DNA from: Salinimicrobium marinum
Lineage (GTDB): Bacteria > Bacteroidota > Bacteroidia > Flavobacteriales > Flavobacteriaceae
Direction of reading: 5' to 3'
Assembly: GCF_014651535.1 (NCBI RefSeq)
Contig: NZ_BMXB01000002.1
Span: 434,001 to 498,000, forward strand
DNA length: 64,000 bases
Shown: one piece after another, positions 23,523 to 31,804 of the stretch
Position numbering within the stretch: position 1 is the first letter of the stretch
Layout of the letters: the number at the start of each line of letters is the position of its first letter
Notes under the pieces: model-generated
Told to the model about the DNA's origin: nothing
The model's database searches: none
The model's input: only the letters and a program-made list of their open reading frames with translations
Position numbers and translations under genes: made by a program

Positions 23523-25616
23523 ATGAACAAAGGAATTTATATTGCCACCCTGGAACCCCACAGCGGGAAATCTTTGATATCCCTCGGACTAATGCGCACC
23601 CTACTTGGAAAAACTGTAAAAGTCGGTTATTTCCGGCCTATCATTAAAGACTCAAACAACGGTGAGCGGGATAATCACCTGGATACGGTTTTGAGTTATT
23701 TCAACCTGGAGTTGCCTTATGAAGATAGTTTTGCCTATACCCGCAGCGAGGTGATCCAGAAGCGGAATGAAGGTAAAACCGGAGAAATCATCGATAACAT
23801 CATCCGGAAATATAAAAAACTGGAAGATAGTTATGATTTTGTATTGGTGGAAGGAAGTGACTTTTCGGGCGAAGGCAGTGTGTTTGAATTTGATGAAAAT
23901 GTTTCGATCGCAAAAAACCTAGGTACGCCGGTGATCATCGTTGCCAGTGGGGAAGGAAAAACCAAGGAAGCCCTTATGGGAAGCCTCCAAATGGCTTACC
24001 AGACTTTTATAAATAAAGACGTGAAGGTCATGGCTATGGTGAGCAATAAGATCCAGCTGGAAAATCTTCCGATAGCCACCAACGGCATGCGGGATTTCCT
24101 GCCAGACAATGTGGAGGTTTTCGCCCTGCCAATGATCGATACCCTAGGCAACCCAACGATCAAGGAGATTGTCGAAGTACTTAACGGGAAGATCCTATTT
24201 GGGGAAGAATTTCTTGACAATCAAAGTGGTCACTTTGGAGTGGGTGCAATGCAACTGAGAAATTACCTGAACCACCTGAAACATGAAAGCCTGGTAATTA
24301 CTCCCGGAGATCGTGCTGATATAATTTTAGGGGCTTTACAGGCAAATATCTCAAGTAATTATCCAAGGATTTCGGGAATTGTTTTAACTGGTGGACTCCT
24401 TCCGGAAGATTCCATAATTAAACTTATAGAAGGATTATCCCAGGTTGTGCCTATCATTTCTGTTGAAGAAGGCACTTTTGCCGTTACCAATAAAATAGGT
24501 TCTATTAAATCGAATATCTATGCAGACAGTATTCAGAAAATAGAAACTTCTATCAGCACTTTTGAAAGGTATATTTCAATAGATCCTTTAATTGAACGGT
24601 TTATCAACTTTGAACCCAGCGGGATCACTCCGCGAATGTTCCAGTACAGCCTGGTAAAAAGGGCGCAGCAGGAAAAGAAACACATTGTGCTTCCGGAAGG
24701 AACAGACGACCGGATTCTAACAGCTGCTTCCCGCCTTATTGCGATGGACCTGGTAGATATTACGCTGCTTGGAGACGAAGAAACCATCAGGAAGAAAGTA
24801 ATGGCTCTTTCTCTTCCCATGGACTGGGACAAGATCTCCATGATCAACCCTACCACATCCGATTATTTTGAGGATTATGTGCAGACGTTCTACGAACTAA
24901 GAAAACATAAAAATGTAAATCACGATATCGCCCGCGACCTTATGAGCGATGTCTCATACTTCGGAACTATGATGATCCATAAAGGACATGCAGATGGGAT
25001 GGTTTCGGGAGCCGTACACACCACTCAACATACCATCCGCCCATCCTTACAGTTTATCAAAACCAAGCCGGGAGTTTCGGTTGTATCTTCCATTTTCTTT
25101 ATGTGTCTTGAGGACAGGGTTTCTGTGTTTGGAGACTGCGCTATTAATCCAAACCCTACTGCGGAAGAACTTGCAGAGATCTGTATCTCTTCTGCTGAAA
25201 GCAGCCGTGCCTTCGGAATTGAACCTAAAGTGGCAATGCTTTCCTACTCTTCCGGAAGCTCCGGAAAAGGTGAAGATGTGGACCGCGTTCGCGAAGCTAC
25301 AGAGATTGTAAGAAGGCTGAAGCCAGATCTTAAGATCGAAGGTCCTATCCAGTATGATGCTGCCGTGGATCTTTCCGTAGGGAAAAGCAAGCTACCGGAT
25401 TCTGAAGTTGCCGGGCAGGCCAACGTATTGATCTTCCCTGATCTTAACACCGGCAACAACACGTACAAAGCTGTACAACGTGAAACCGGAGCTTTGGCAA
25501 TCGGGCCGATGCTTCAGGGATTAAACAAACCAGTAAACGATCTCAGCCGTGGTTGTACCGTGGATGACGTTTTCAATACTGTGATCTTAACAGCAATCCA
25601 GGCACAGGGGATTTAA
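23523..25616 (+). CDS. pta: Phosphate acetyltransferase (long form with BioD-like and DRTGG domains)
   Basis: A 697-residue Pta that exchanges acetyl between acetyl-CoA and acetyl phosphate. Domains: N-terminal P-loop/BioD-like ('EPHSGKSLISLGLMRTLLGKTV', about 1-220), DRTGG (about 225-335, 'PGDRADIILGALQ') and the catalytic PTA_PTB domain (about 370-697, 'AGMVSGAVHTTQHTIRP', 'AMLSYSSGSSGKGEDV', 'EGPIQYDAAVD', 'LIFPDLNTGNN'). The long form is allosterically regulated in enterobacteria. The frame is open 46 codons further upstream, but the conserved start is MNKGIYIATLEP. It is followed by ackA with a 107-bp gap, the usual operon for acetate overflow and acetyl-phosphate generation. Confidence 0.96.
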   Translation: MNKGIYIATLEPHSGKSLISLGLMRTLLGKTVKVGYFRPIIKDSNNGERDNHLDTVLSYFNLELPYEDSFAYTRSEVIQKRNEGKTGEIIDNIIRKYKKLEDSYDFVLVEGSDFSGEGSVFEFDENVSIAKNLGTPVIIVASGEGKTKEALMGSLQMAYQTFINKDVKVMAMVSNKIQLENLPIATNGMRDFLPDNVEVFALPMIDTLGNPTIKEIVEVLNGKILFGEEFLDNQSGHFGVGAMQLRNYLNHLKHESLVITPGDRADIILGALQANISSNYPRISGIVLTGGLLPEDSIIKLIEGLSQVVPIISVEEGTFAVTNKIGSIKSNIYADSIQKIETSISTFERYISIDPLIERFINFEPSGITPRMFQYSLVKRAQQEKKHIVLPEGTDDRILTAASRLIAMDLVDITLLGDEETIRKKVMALSLPMDWDKISMINPTTSDYFEDYVQTFYELRKHKNVNHDIARDLMSDVSYFGTMMIHKGHADGMVSGAVHTTQHTIRPSLQFIKTKPGVSVVSSIFFMCLEDRVSVFGDCAINPNPTAEELAEICISSAESSRAFGIEPKVAMLSYSSGSSGKGEDVDRVREATEIVRRLKPDLKIEGPIQYDAAVDLSVGKSKLPDSEVAGQANVLIFPDLNTGNNTYKAVQRETGALAIGPMLQGLNKPVNDLSRGCTVDDVFNTVILTAIQAQGI

Positions 25617-25723
25617 AAGGTATATGTATAATGTAAATTGCATTAAGGAGCACATTGTACAACAATACAATATACAGTATACCAATCAAGTGTCTCAAAT
25701 CTAACATCTCATATCTAATAAAA

Positions 25724-26914
25724 ATGAAAAACATATTAGTCATAAATTCAGGTAGTTCCTCATTAAAATTTCAGTTAATCCAGATGCCCGGGCAGGATGT
25801 ACTGGCTTCGGGGCTGGTAGAACGAATCGGGCAGCAATCGGGGACGATCCATTATAAATCTGATGCTTTTAATACTTCCAAGGAAATGGAAATTGCAGAT
25901 CATTCTGTAGCGTTAAAGGAAGTGACCAACCTTTTGATGGATCCGGAAAGCGGCGTCATCAAAAATGCCGATGAGATTCCGGCCATTGGTCACCGCGTGG
26001 TTCATGGAGGAGCTTCCTTTTCAGATACCATCATTATTGATCAGGATGTAAAAAATACCATCAAAAGACTCTTTTCCCTTGCTCCGCTTCATAATCCGCC
26101 AAACCTGAAAGGTATTGAAGTGGCCGAAGAAGTTTTTCCGAAGGCAACTCAGATAGCTGTTTTTGATACTGCTTTTCACCAGACCATGCCGGCTACAGCC
26201 AAAAAATATGCAATTCCTAATGAATTATACGAGAAACGATTTATCCAGGTGTACGGATTTCACGGCACCAGCCACAAATATGTTTCAGAAAAAGCTATTG
26301 AGAAATTAGGAAAGGAAAATTCAAAAATTATAAGTGTCCACCTGGGGAACGGCTGTAGTATTACGGCTATCAAAGATGGTAAAAGTGTGGATCATTCCCT
26401 TGGATTCGGTCCGGTAAACGGGCTTATCATGGGTACCCGAAGTGGTGATATCGACCAGTCGGTGATCTTTTACATGGTAGAGCAGCTGGGCTATACCACT
26501 AAGGAAGTGAGTAAGATCCTGCATCACGAAAGTGGCATGCTGGGCCTTACCGGGTACAGCGACCTTCGGGATATTGAACGCGAAGCTGCAAACGGAAATC
26601 GTGAATGTCAGCTTGCCCTCGAAATGAATGCCTATCGCATCAAAAAATATATTGGCGCATACACGGCCGGGATGAATGGCCTGGATGCTATTATTTTCAC
26701 CGCCGGGATTGGAGAGAACAGTGACGTGATTCGCCGAATGGTATGCAAGGATATGGATTACCTGGGAATCGAACTGAATAAAGAGGTAAACAGCCTGCGT
26801 TCCAAAGAAATAAGGGAGATAAATTCAGATAATTCGAAGGTAAAGGTATTTGTGATCCCTACCAATGAGGAACTGGAAATAGCCAAACAGGTATTTTCCC
26901 TGGTAACTGAATAA
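25724..26914 (+). CDS. ackA: Acetate kinase
   Basis: A 396-residue acetate kinase (ASKHA fold), starting MKNILVINSGSSSLKF. It interconverts acetate and ATP with acetyl phosphate and ADP. Phosphate and acetate motifs 'GHRVVHGG', 'GFHGTSHKYV', 'GNGCSITAI', 'GTRSGDID' and 'FTAGIGENS' are all intact. The frame is open 23 codons before this Met but that part is AT-rich and unlike the family. Partner of pta directly upstream. No terminator hairpin is obvious after the gene. Confidence 0.97.
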   Translation: MKNILVINSGSSSLKFQLIQMPGQDVLASGLVERIGQQSGTIHYKSDAFNTSKEMEIADHSVALKEVTNLLMDPESGVIKNADEIPAIGHRVVHGGASFSDTIIIDQDVKNTIKRLFSLAPLHNPPNLKGIEVAEEVFPKATQIAVFDTAFHQTMPATAKKYAIPNELYEKRFIQVYGFHGTSHKYVSEKAIEKLGKENSKIISVHLGNGCSITAIKDGKSVDHSLGFGPVNGLIMGTRSGDIDQSVIFYMVEQLGYTTKEVSKILHHESGMLGLTGYSDLRDIEREAANGNRECQLALEMNAYRIKKYIGAYTAGMNGLDAIIFTAGIGENSDVIRRMVCKDMDYLGIELNKEVNSLRSKEIREINSDNSKVKVFVIPTNEELEIAKQVFSLVTE

Positions 26915-27077
26915 GCAGGAATTTCATAAGATCTGCTCACGAGCTTCGGAAAAAAAGTTTTTGATTGACCATTTTTAGTACTCCTTTAAATAATGTTTAA
27001 CAGCAGTTATTCTCTGTGGTAAAGATCGTTTGGTATCTTATACTAACTGATTTTTAAACCAATAAAGAATTACTATT

Positions 27078-27398
27078 ATGAAAAACGAACAATTATTAGG
27101 AGCATTATCTAATTGTATAAATCATTGTAATCACTGTGCAGATGCCTGCCTTGATGAAGATAATGTGAAGAAAATGGTGCCTTGTATAAGGTTAGACAGA
27201 GTATGTGCTTCAGTATGTGCCACTGTAGCAGATGTTTTAGCTACAAATTATGAGGATATCCAGGTGCTTATGAATTACTGCGTGGAAATTTGTGAAAAAT
27301 GTGCTGGCGAATGTGAAAAGCATGAAGCAGATCATTGTAAGGCCTGTGCAGAAGCTTGTAGAAAATGTGCCGAGGCATGTAAATCTTATGCTGCATAA
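27078..27398 (+). CDS. Four-helix-bundle copper-binding (Csp-like) protein
   Basis: A 106-residue, four-helix protein with sixteen cysteines (for instance 13, 17, 20, 24, 36, 43, 47, 68, 72, 75, 79, 87, 90, 94, 97, 101). The C-x3-C-x2-C-x3-C spacing on successive helices is that of the Csp copper-storage family (DUF326 type), whose members store Cu(I) inside the bundle. No signal peptide is seen, so it resembles cytosolic Csp3. Lone gene, no copper-sensor or P-type ATPase nearby. An elaborate shared terminator follows (27433-27519). Confidence 0.88.
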   Translation: MKNEQLLGALSNCINHCNHCADACLDEDNVKKMVPCIRLDRVCASVCATVADVLATNYEDIQVLMNYCVEICEKCAGECEKHEADHCKACAEACRKCAEACKSYAA

Positions 27399-27432
27399 GC
27401 TAAGCTAAAATCAGCATAATCAAATAAATAAG

Positions 27433-27523
27433 AAAGTTGTTTAAAAAGCTAAACACTTCATTCTAAAACTTCCGGTATTTTTGGAAGAAACCGAATGAAA
27501 TATCTTTTTAAACAACTTTTTTT
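27433..27523. terminator. Large nested bidirectional terminator
   Basis: Outer stem AAAGTTGTTTAAAAAG (27433-27448) with CTTTTTAAACAACTTT (27504-27519) is perfect over 16 bp. Inside it are TTCATTC (27457-27463)/GAATGAA (27493-27499) and CTTCC (27469-27473)/GGAAG (27483-27487). T8 follows on the plus strand. It lies between convergent csp-like and malQ genes and would stop both. Confidence 0.85.
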
Positions 27524-27602
27524 TATCAACTACAAAGCCGAAGTCTTCGAAAGTAGCCCTATTTGACGCTCTTACCTATTTCCTGATTTTCTTCTTCCTT
27601 TT

Positions 27603-29135
27603 TCATTTTTCTGTTTTTTTCTCCCTTTCAGGCTGCTGGTAGCGACCAAACAAGATGTTCATTTCTCTTAAGTCCCCGGCGCGGGTCTTGGGAAATTCCT
27701 CGGGAGTTACCCGCCAGCTCCAGTTGTTACTGGTAGTACCGGGAGTATTCATGATGGCCTCCTCCCCCAGTCCTATGATATCCTGAAGTGGAACTACAGC
27801 CAGTTTTGAAACCGAATCCAGGGCTATCCTGTGCAGGATCTTGTGTACGGTTTTTACTGTCACTTTTAGTCCTGTGTAATCCTGAAGATGTTTTTTTTCT
27901 ACTTTTCCTGCATTGTTAAACCAGCCCACACTTGTATTGTTATCATGTGTTCCGGAATATACCACGCTGTTGGGGATATGATTAAAAGGCAGATACGGAT
28001 TGTTTTTTCGATCCTCTCCAAAGGCAAAATGCAGCACTTTCATCCCTGGAAAATTAAATTTTTCGAGCAGCTTATACACCGGCTCATCCATCAATCCCAG
28101 ATCTTCTGCGATCAAAGGCATATTAGGAAAATCTTTTTTAAGTAATCGGAAAAATTTTGTTCCTGGGGATTTAACCCATTTCCCGTTGATGGCTGTGTCA
28201 TCGCCGGCAGGCACTTCCCAGTACGCTGCAAAAGCCCGGAAATGATCCAGCCGAACCAGATCGAACAAAAGCAAATTCTGATGGATCCTGTGGAACCACC
28301 AGTCAAAATCATTCGCCTCCAGGACTTTCCAGTCGTAGACCGGCGTGCCCCACAGTTGCCCGGTTTCACTAAAATAATCGGGCGGCACCCCAGAAACCTT
28401 CGTAGGCATCTTATCTTTTTCCAGTTTGAAATAAGCAGCATTTGCCCAGCAATCGGCGCTGTCGTGGTTCACATAAAATGGAATATCTCCAAAGAACTGC
28501 ACTTCCTTTTCGTGAGCATACTCTGTAAGGGATTTCCACTGAGAAAAGAACAGGAACTGAATGAATTTCTCTTTTTCGATTTCTTCACAAAGTTCCTTTT
28601 TAGCCGCTTTCAGGGCTGTTGGTTTCCGATCCCTCACTCCTTCCGGCCAGGCAAACCAACCCGCTTTTTCGTACTTTTTCCGAAGAGATTTATATAAACT
28701 GAAATCCTCCAGCCAGGCTTCATGTTCTTTGCAGAATATCGTGAATGCTTTCGGCTTTTTCTTCTTCTTTTTGAACTCCTTAAAGGCAGCTTCGAAAAGC
28801 TTCTCTTTATACTCCTGAACTACCTTAAAAATCACTTTTCCGGAATCAAACTTTTTTGGTTTAGGAAACTCGCTGAGGTTCAAAAATCCTTCTTTTTCCA
28901 GTAACTCCGGACTTATAAGCAAAGGATTCCCTGCAAAAGCCGAAAAACTGCTGTAAGGAGAATGACTGTAGGTCTCATCGGTAGGATTCAAAGGCAGTAA
29001 TTGCCAGTATTTATGTCCGCTTTCGGCAAGAAAATCCACAAACTCATAGGCTGCCGGGCCTATGTCGCCAATCCCGAAGGCTGATGGCAGGGAGGTGATG
29101 TGTAATAAAATTCCACTACTTCTGTCTAACTTCAT
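27603..29135 (-). CDS. malQ: 4-alpha-glucanotransferase (amylomaltase, GH77)
   Basis: A 510-residue GH77 enzyme. It transfers maltosyl or longer alpha-1,4-glucan segments between malto-oligosaccharides, producing substrates of useful length. Signatures include 'SPYSSFSAFAGNPLLIS', 'VRLDHFRAFAAYWEVP' (nucleophile Asp), 'PLIAEDLG' (acid/base Glu) and 'SGTHDNNTSVGW'. Length is typical. It is the last gene of the treZ - GH57 - treY - malQ minus operon, joined to treY by a 4-bp ATGA overlap. In this setting it would lengthen the short glucans left by TreY/TreZ, giving back TreY substrates. It ends at the shared terminator at 27433-27519. Confidence 0.95.
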   Translation of the reverse strand: MKLDRSSGILLHITSLPSAFGIGDIGPAAYEFVDFLAESGHKYWQLLPLNPTDETYSHSPYSSFSAFAGNPLLISPELLEKEGFLNLSEFPKPKKFDSGKVIFKVVQEYKEKLFEAAFKEFKKKKKKPKAFTIFCKEHEAWLEDFSLYKSLRKKYEKAGWFAWPEGVRDRKPTALKAAKKELCEEIEKEKFIQFLFFSQWKSLTEYAHEKEVQFFGDIPFYVNHDSADCWANAAYFKLEKDKMPTKVSGVPPDYFSETGQLWGTPVYDWKVLEANDFDWWFHRIHQNLLLFDLVRLDHFRAFAAYWEVPAGDDTAINGKWVKSPGTKFFRLLKKDFPNMPLIAEDLGLMDEPVYKLLEKFNFPGMKVLHFAFGEDRKNNPYLPFNHIPNSVVYSGTHDNNTSVGWFNNAGKVEKKHLQDYTGLKVTVKTVHKILHRIALDSVSKLAVVPLQDIIGLGEEAIMNTPGTTSNNWSWRVTPEEFPKTRAGDLREMNILFGRYQQPEREKKTEK

Positions 29136-31804
29136 TCAGTATTGTTTTTTAGCAGGGCCATGGGAAATTCTGAACATAATGTATTGAGTTCAACTTTTCC
29201 TTCTGTTGAAATCTGTCCCTGTGTAAATTCGTTCAGCCATTTTTTAGGTGCTTCTGCAGGTAATTGCAGGTAGGAACCTTCCAGTTCTTCTGGTTTCGGA
29301 ATTAATTTTCCTTCAGCTTCAAAAACGGAATTCACCAGCACCGGTACTACGACCACACACCATTTTTGATCCATTTTTCGGGCAAAAGCAATAAAATTTT
29401 CAGATGCTTTTCCTGATATTTCCAAAGGCAAATATTCCCCTTTTTCAAAAAGCTTTTCATTCTTCCGTCGTAAATTCAGCGCCTTAAACAGGCTGTACAT
29501 TTTAATTTTTGCATTACTGAAACTGGTTGTAAAAGAGCTGATCTCTTTGTTTAGATCATCCTTATTATACGACTTAAAATCAGTAATATATCTTTTTCTC
29601 AGATCGTAATCTACCGGTCGCCTGTTATCTGGATCTACATAACTAAGATCCCAGAATTCTGTACCCTGATAAATATCCGGAACACCCGGAACCGTCACTT
29701 TGAGCAGCGTTTGCCCTAGGGATTTCACAGCCCCCAGAAGAGCTATTTTCTTCTGAAAAGGATCAAAGGATTTCCGGAATGCGTCATCGTTTAGAATTGC
29801 TTCTGTGAATTCAAAAACAGCCGACTCATATTCTTCATCGGGATCTGCCCAGTTGGAATGAACTTTCGCCTCTCTAAGTACTTTTTGAAGATAATCTTTC
29901 GTTCTGGTCAAAAATTCTTCATCGGCATTTTGATCAAAGGGCATACCTCCTAAAAGCGTCTGATAGATAAAATAAGTCTCATTAGGCCCCGGCCCGCTGT
30001 CTTCTTTCCGTAAGTTCTGAGTGATCTTATTCCACTCTTCGACTTTAGTAAACCACTCTTCAGGGATTTCACTCAGCACGTTAAGCCGCATGCGGGCATC
30101 TTCTCCGCGTTTGGTATCGTGTGTGGCTGTGGCATTGACAGATAACGGAAAATCTTTTTTCCGCTGCTGCATTTTTTGATGGAAACCTTCAATGGAAAGT
30201 CCGAAATTCTCGGGGGAATCTCCTACTTCATTGTGCGAGACGAGTCGGTTAAAAATATAAAAACTGGTATCTTCCACCCCTTTTGCGGCCAAGGGTCCTG
30301 TAAATTGCTGACAACGATGTAAGAACCGGAACATCTTCTCCTGGTCCTTTTCAGCTTCTCCAAGGAAGATCTTTTTCAGGACTTCCAGGTCCTGCCGGTA
30401 TTCTTTCTTAAAATTAACCGCATGTTGAAAAGCCTGTTCAATGGTCTTTTTCTGAAGCTCATCCAACGGAAACTTTTCTGGATAAATTCTATAGACCGGG
30501 AATCCTGCCAAAAAGATCCCCAGGACTTTTTTCCACTTTTCCTCATCCTGCTCCTCTTCAGGAAGCAGCTGATTATCTTTTAACATTAGCCACAAATTAT
30601 GTAGCTCTCCTCCCATTCGTTTCTTCAGGATAAACAGCTTTTTATCATACACGAGATCCTCATATTCCGGAAGCCTTGGTATAATTTTTTCGTAAGCTTC
30701 CGTAAACTTTTCTTTATTATCTGCCTTGGTGAACAGCTGATTCACTTCAGCAAGAAAATCATATCCGCTGGTGCCCTGTACCGGCCAATCCAGGGGCAGG
30801 TTTTCATCCCACTCAAGTATCTTTTCCACAATGACGTAAAAATTATCACCTAGAGCCTTCCGCAGCATTTTGGTATAGGCTGCAGGATCCAGGAGTCCAT
30901 CGATATGGTCAATTCTGAGTCCGTCTATTAAACCTGATTCGCACAGCTCCAGGATGTAATGATGATAGGTCTTAAAAACTTCCGGATCTTCCATGCGCAG
31001 GCAGATAAGATCGTTAATGGTAAAGAACCGCCTGTAGTTGATCTCCTGCTCTGTCTCCTTCCAGTGGCAGGGTTTAAAATACTGCAGCTCTAAAATTTCC
31101 TGCATACTTTCCTTTGAATTCCTGATTCCTCTGATTGCCTCCCTCACCTTGGACTCCAGCTGAGGCGTATCTTTGGCTTCCCGGTAAAAACCTGTTTTAA
31201 GGTCTTTCCATTGCATATCATTTCCCGAAAAACTGCTGAACTTTTCTTTCCAGCCGTTGATCCCGGTTTTCTCCAGAATTTTTGAATAGGACCGAACACT
31301 TAAGGGATAACTGTGATCAAAATAGTTCAGGGAAAAACCCTCCCTGTCAAAATTCAGCTTGAGATCGTTGCTTTCAAGCACCTCTTCCAGTGGATTCCCG
31401 AGAAAAGGCGACATTATCTTTCCCCAGCCTTTGTAGTCCCAGTCAATATCGAAAAAATTGTAATATTTGGAATCGGGGCCCAGCTCAAAAATATCCCGCA
31501 ACCACGGATTGGTACCATCAAATGCCATGTGATTTGGAACGATATCCTGCAGCCAGGTCATTTTTTTCTCCTTGAGTAGCTCACTAAGAAGCCTAAAATT
31601 CTCTAAAGTACCTATTTCACGGTTGATCTTATAAGGATCTGTGATGTCATAGCCATGCGTACTTCCTTCCCGGGCCTGAAAAAACGGAGCCGAATAAATA
31701 GTAGAGATCCCAAGCACTTCCAGGTAATCTACGATCTTCCAGAGTTCCTCAAGCGGGAAATCCGGAGATAATTGGATCCTGTAGGTAGAAGATGGTGATC
31801 TCAT
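29132..31804 (-). CDS. treY: Malto-oligosyltrehalose synthase (GH13_26)
   Basis: An 890-residue TreY, which isomerises the reducing-end alpha-1,4 bond of a malto-oligosaccharide to alpha,alpha-1,1, giving maltooligosyltrehalose. The GH13 motifs 'DIVPNHMA', 'GLRIDHIDGLLDP' (nucleophile Asp), 'VEKILEWDE' and the C-terminal 'GVPDIYQGTEFWDLSYVDPDNRRPVD' characteristic of TreY are present. I place the start at ATG 31804 (MRSPSSTYRIQLSP); an earlier frame extension of 17 codons has no family similarity and would overlap the GH57 gene. The GH57 stop and this ATG form a 4-bp ATGA overlap, and its own stop overlaps the malQ ATG the same way. Confidence 0.95.
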   Translation of the reverse strand: MRSPSSTYRIQLSPDFPLEELWKIVDYLEVLGISTIYSAPFFQAREGSTHGYDITDPYKINREIGTLENFRLLSELLKEKKMTWLQDIVPNHMAFDGTNPWLRDIFELGPDSKYYNFFDIDWDYKGWGKIMSPFLGNPLEEVLESNDLKLNFDREGFSLNYFDHSYPLSVRSYSKILEKTGINGWKEKFSSFSGNDMQWKDLKTGFYREAKDTPQLESKVREAIRGIRNSKESMQEILELQYFKPCHWKETEQEINYRRFFTINDLICLRMEDPEVFKTYHHYILELCESGLIDGLRIDHIDGLLDPAAYTKMLRKALGDNFYVIVEKILEWDENLPLDWPVQGTSGYDFLAEVNQLFTKADNKEKFTEAYEKIIPRLPEYEDLVYDKKLFILKKRMGGELHNLWLMLKDNQLLPEEEQDEEKWKKVLGIFLAGFPVYRIYPEKFPLDELQKKTIEQAFQHAVNFKKEYRQDLEVLKKIFLGEAEKDQEKMFRFLHRCQQFTGPLAAKGVEDTSFYIFNRLVSHNEVGDSPENFGLSIEGFHQKMQQRKKDFPLSVNATATHDTKRGEDARMRLNVLSEIPEEWFTKVEEWNKITQNLRKEDSGPGPNETYFIYQTLLGGMPFDQNADEEFLTRTKDYLQKVLREAKVHSNWADPDEEYESAVFEFTEAILNDDAFRKSFDPFQKKIALLGAVKSLGQTLLKVTVPGVPDIYQGTEFWDLSYVDPDNRRPVDYDLRKRYITDFKSYNKDDLNKEISSFTTSFSNAKIKMYSLFKALNLRRKNEKLFEKGEYLPLEISGKASENFIAFARKMDQKWCVVVVPVLVNSVFEAEGKLIPKPEELEGSYLQLPAEAPKKWLNEFTQGQISTEGKVELNTLCSEFPMALLKNNTE

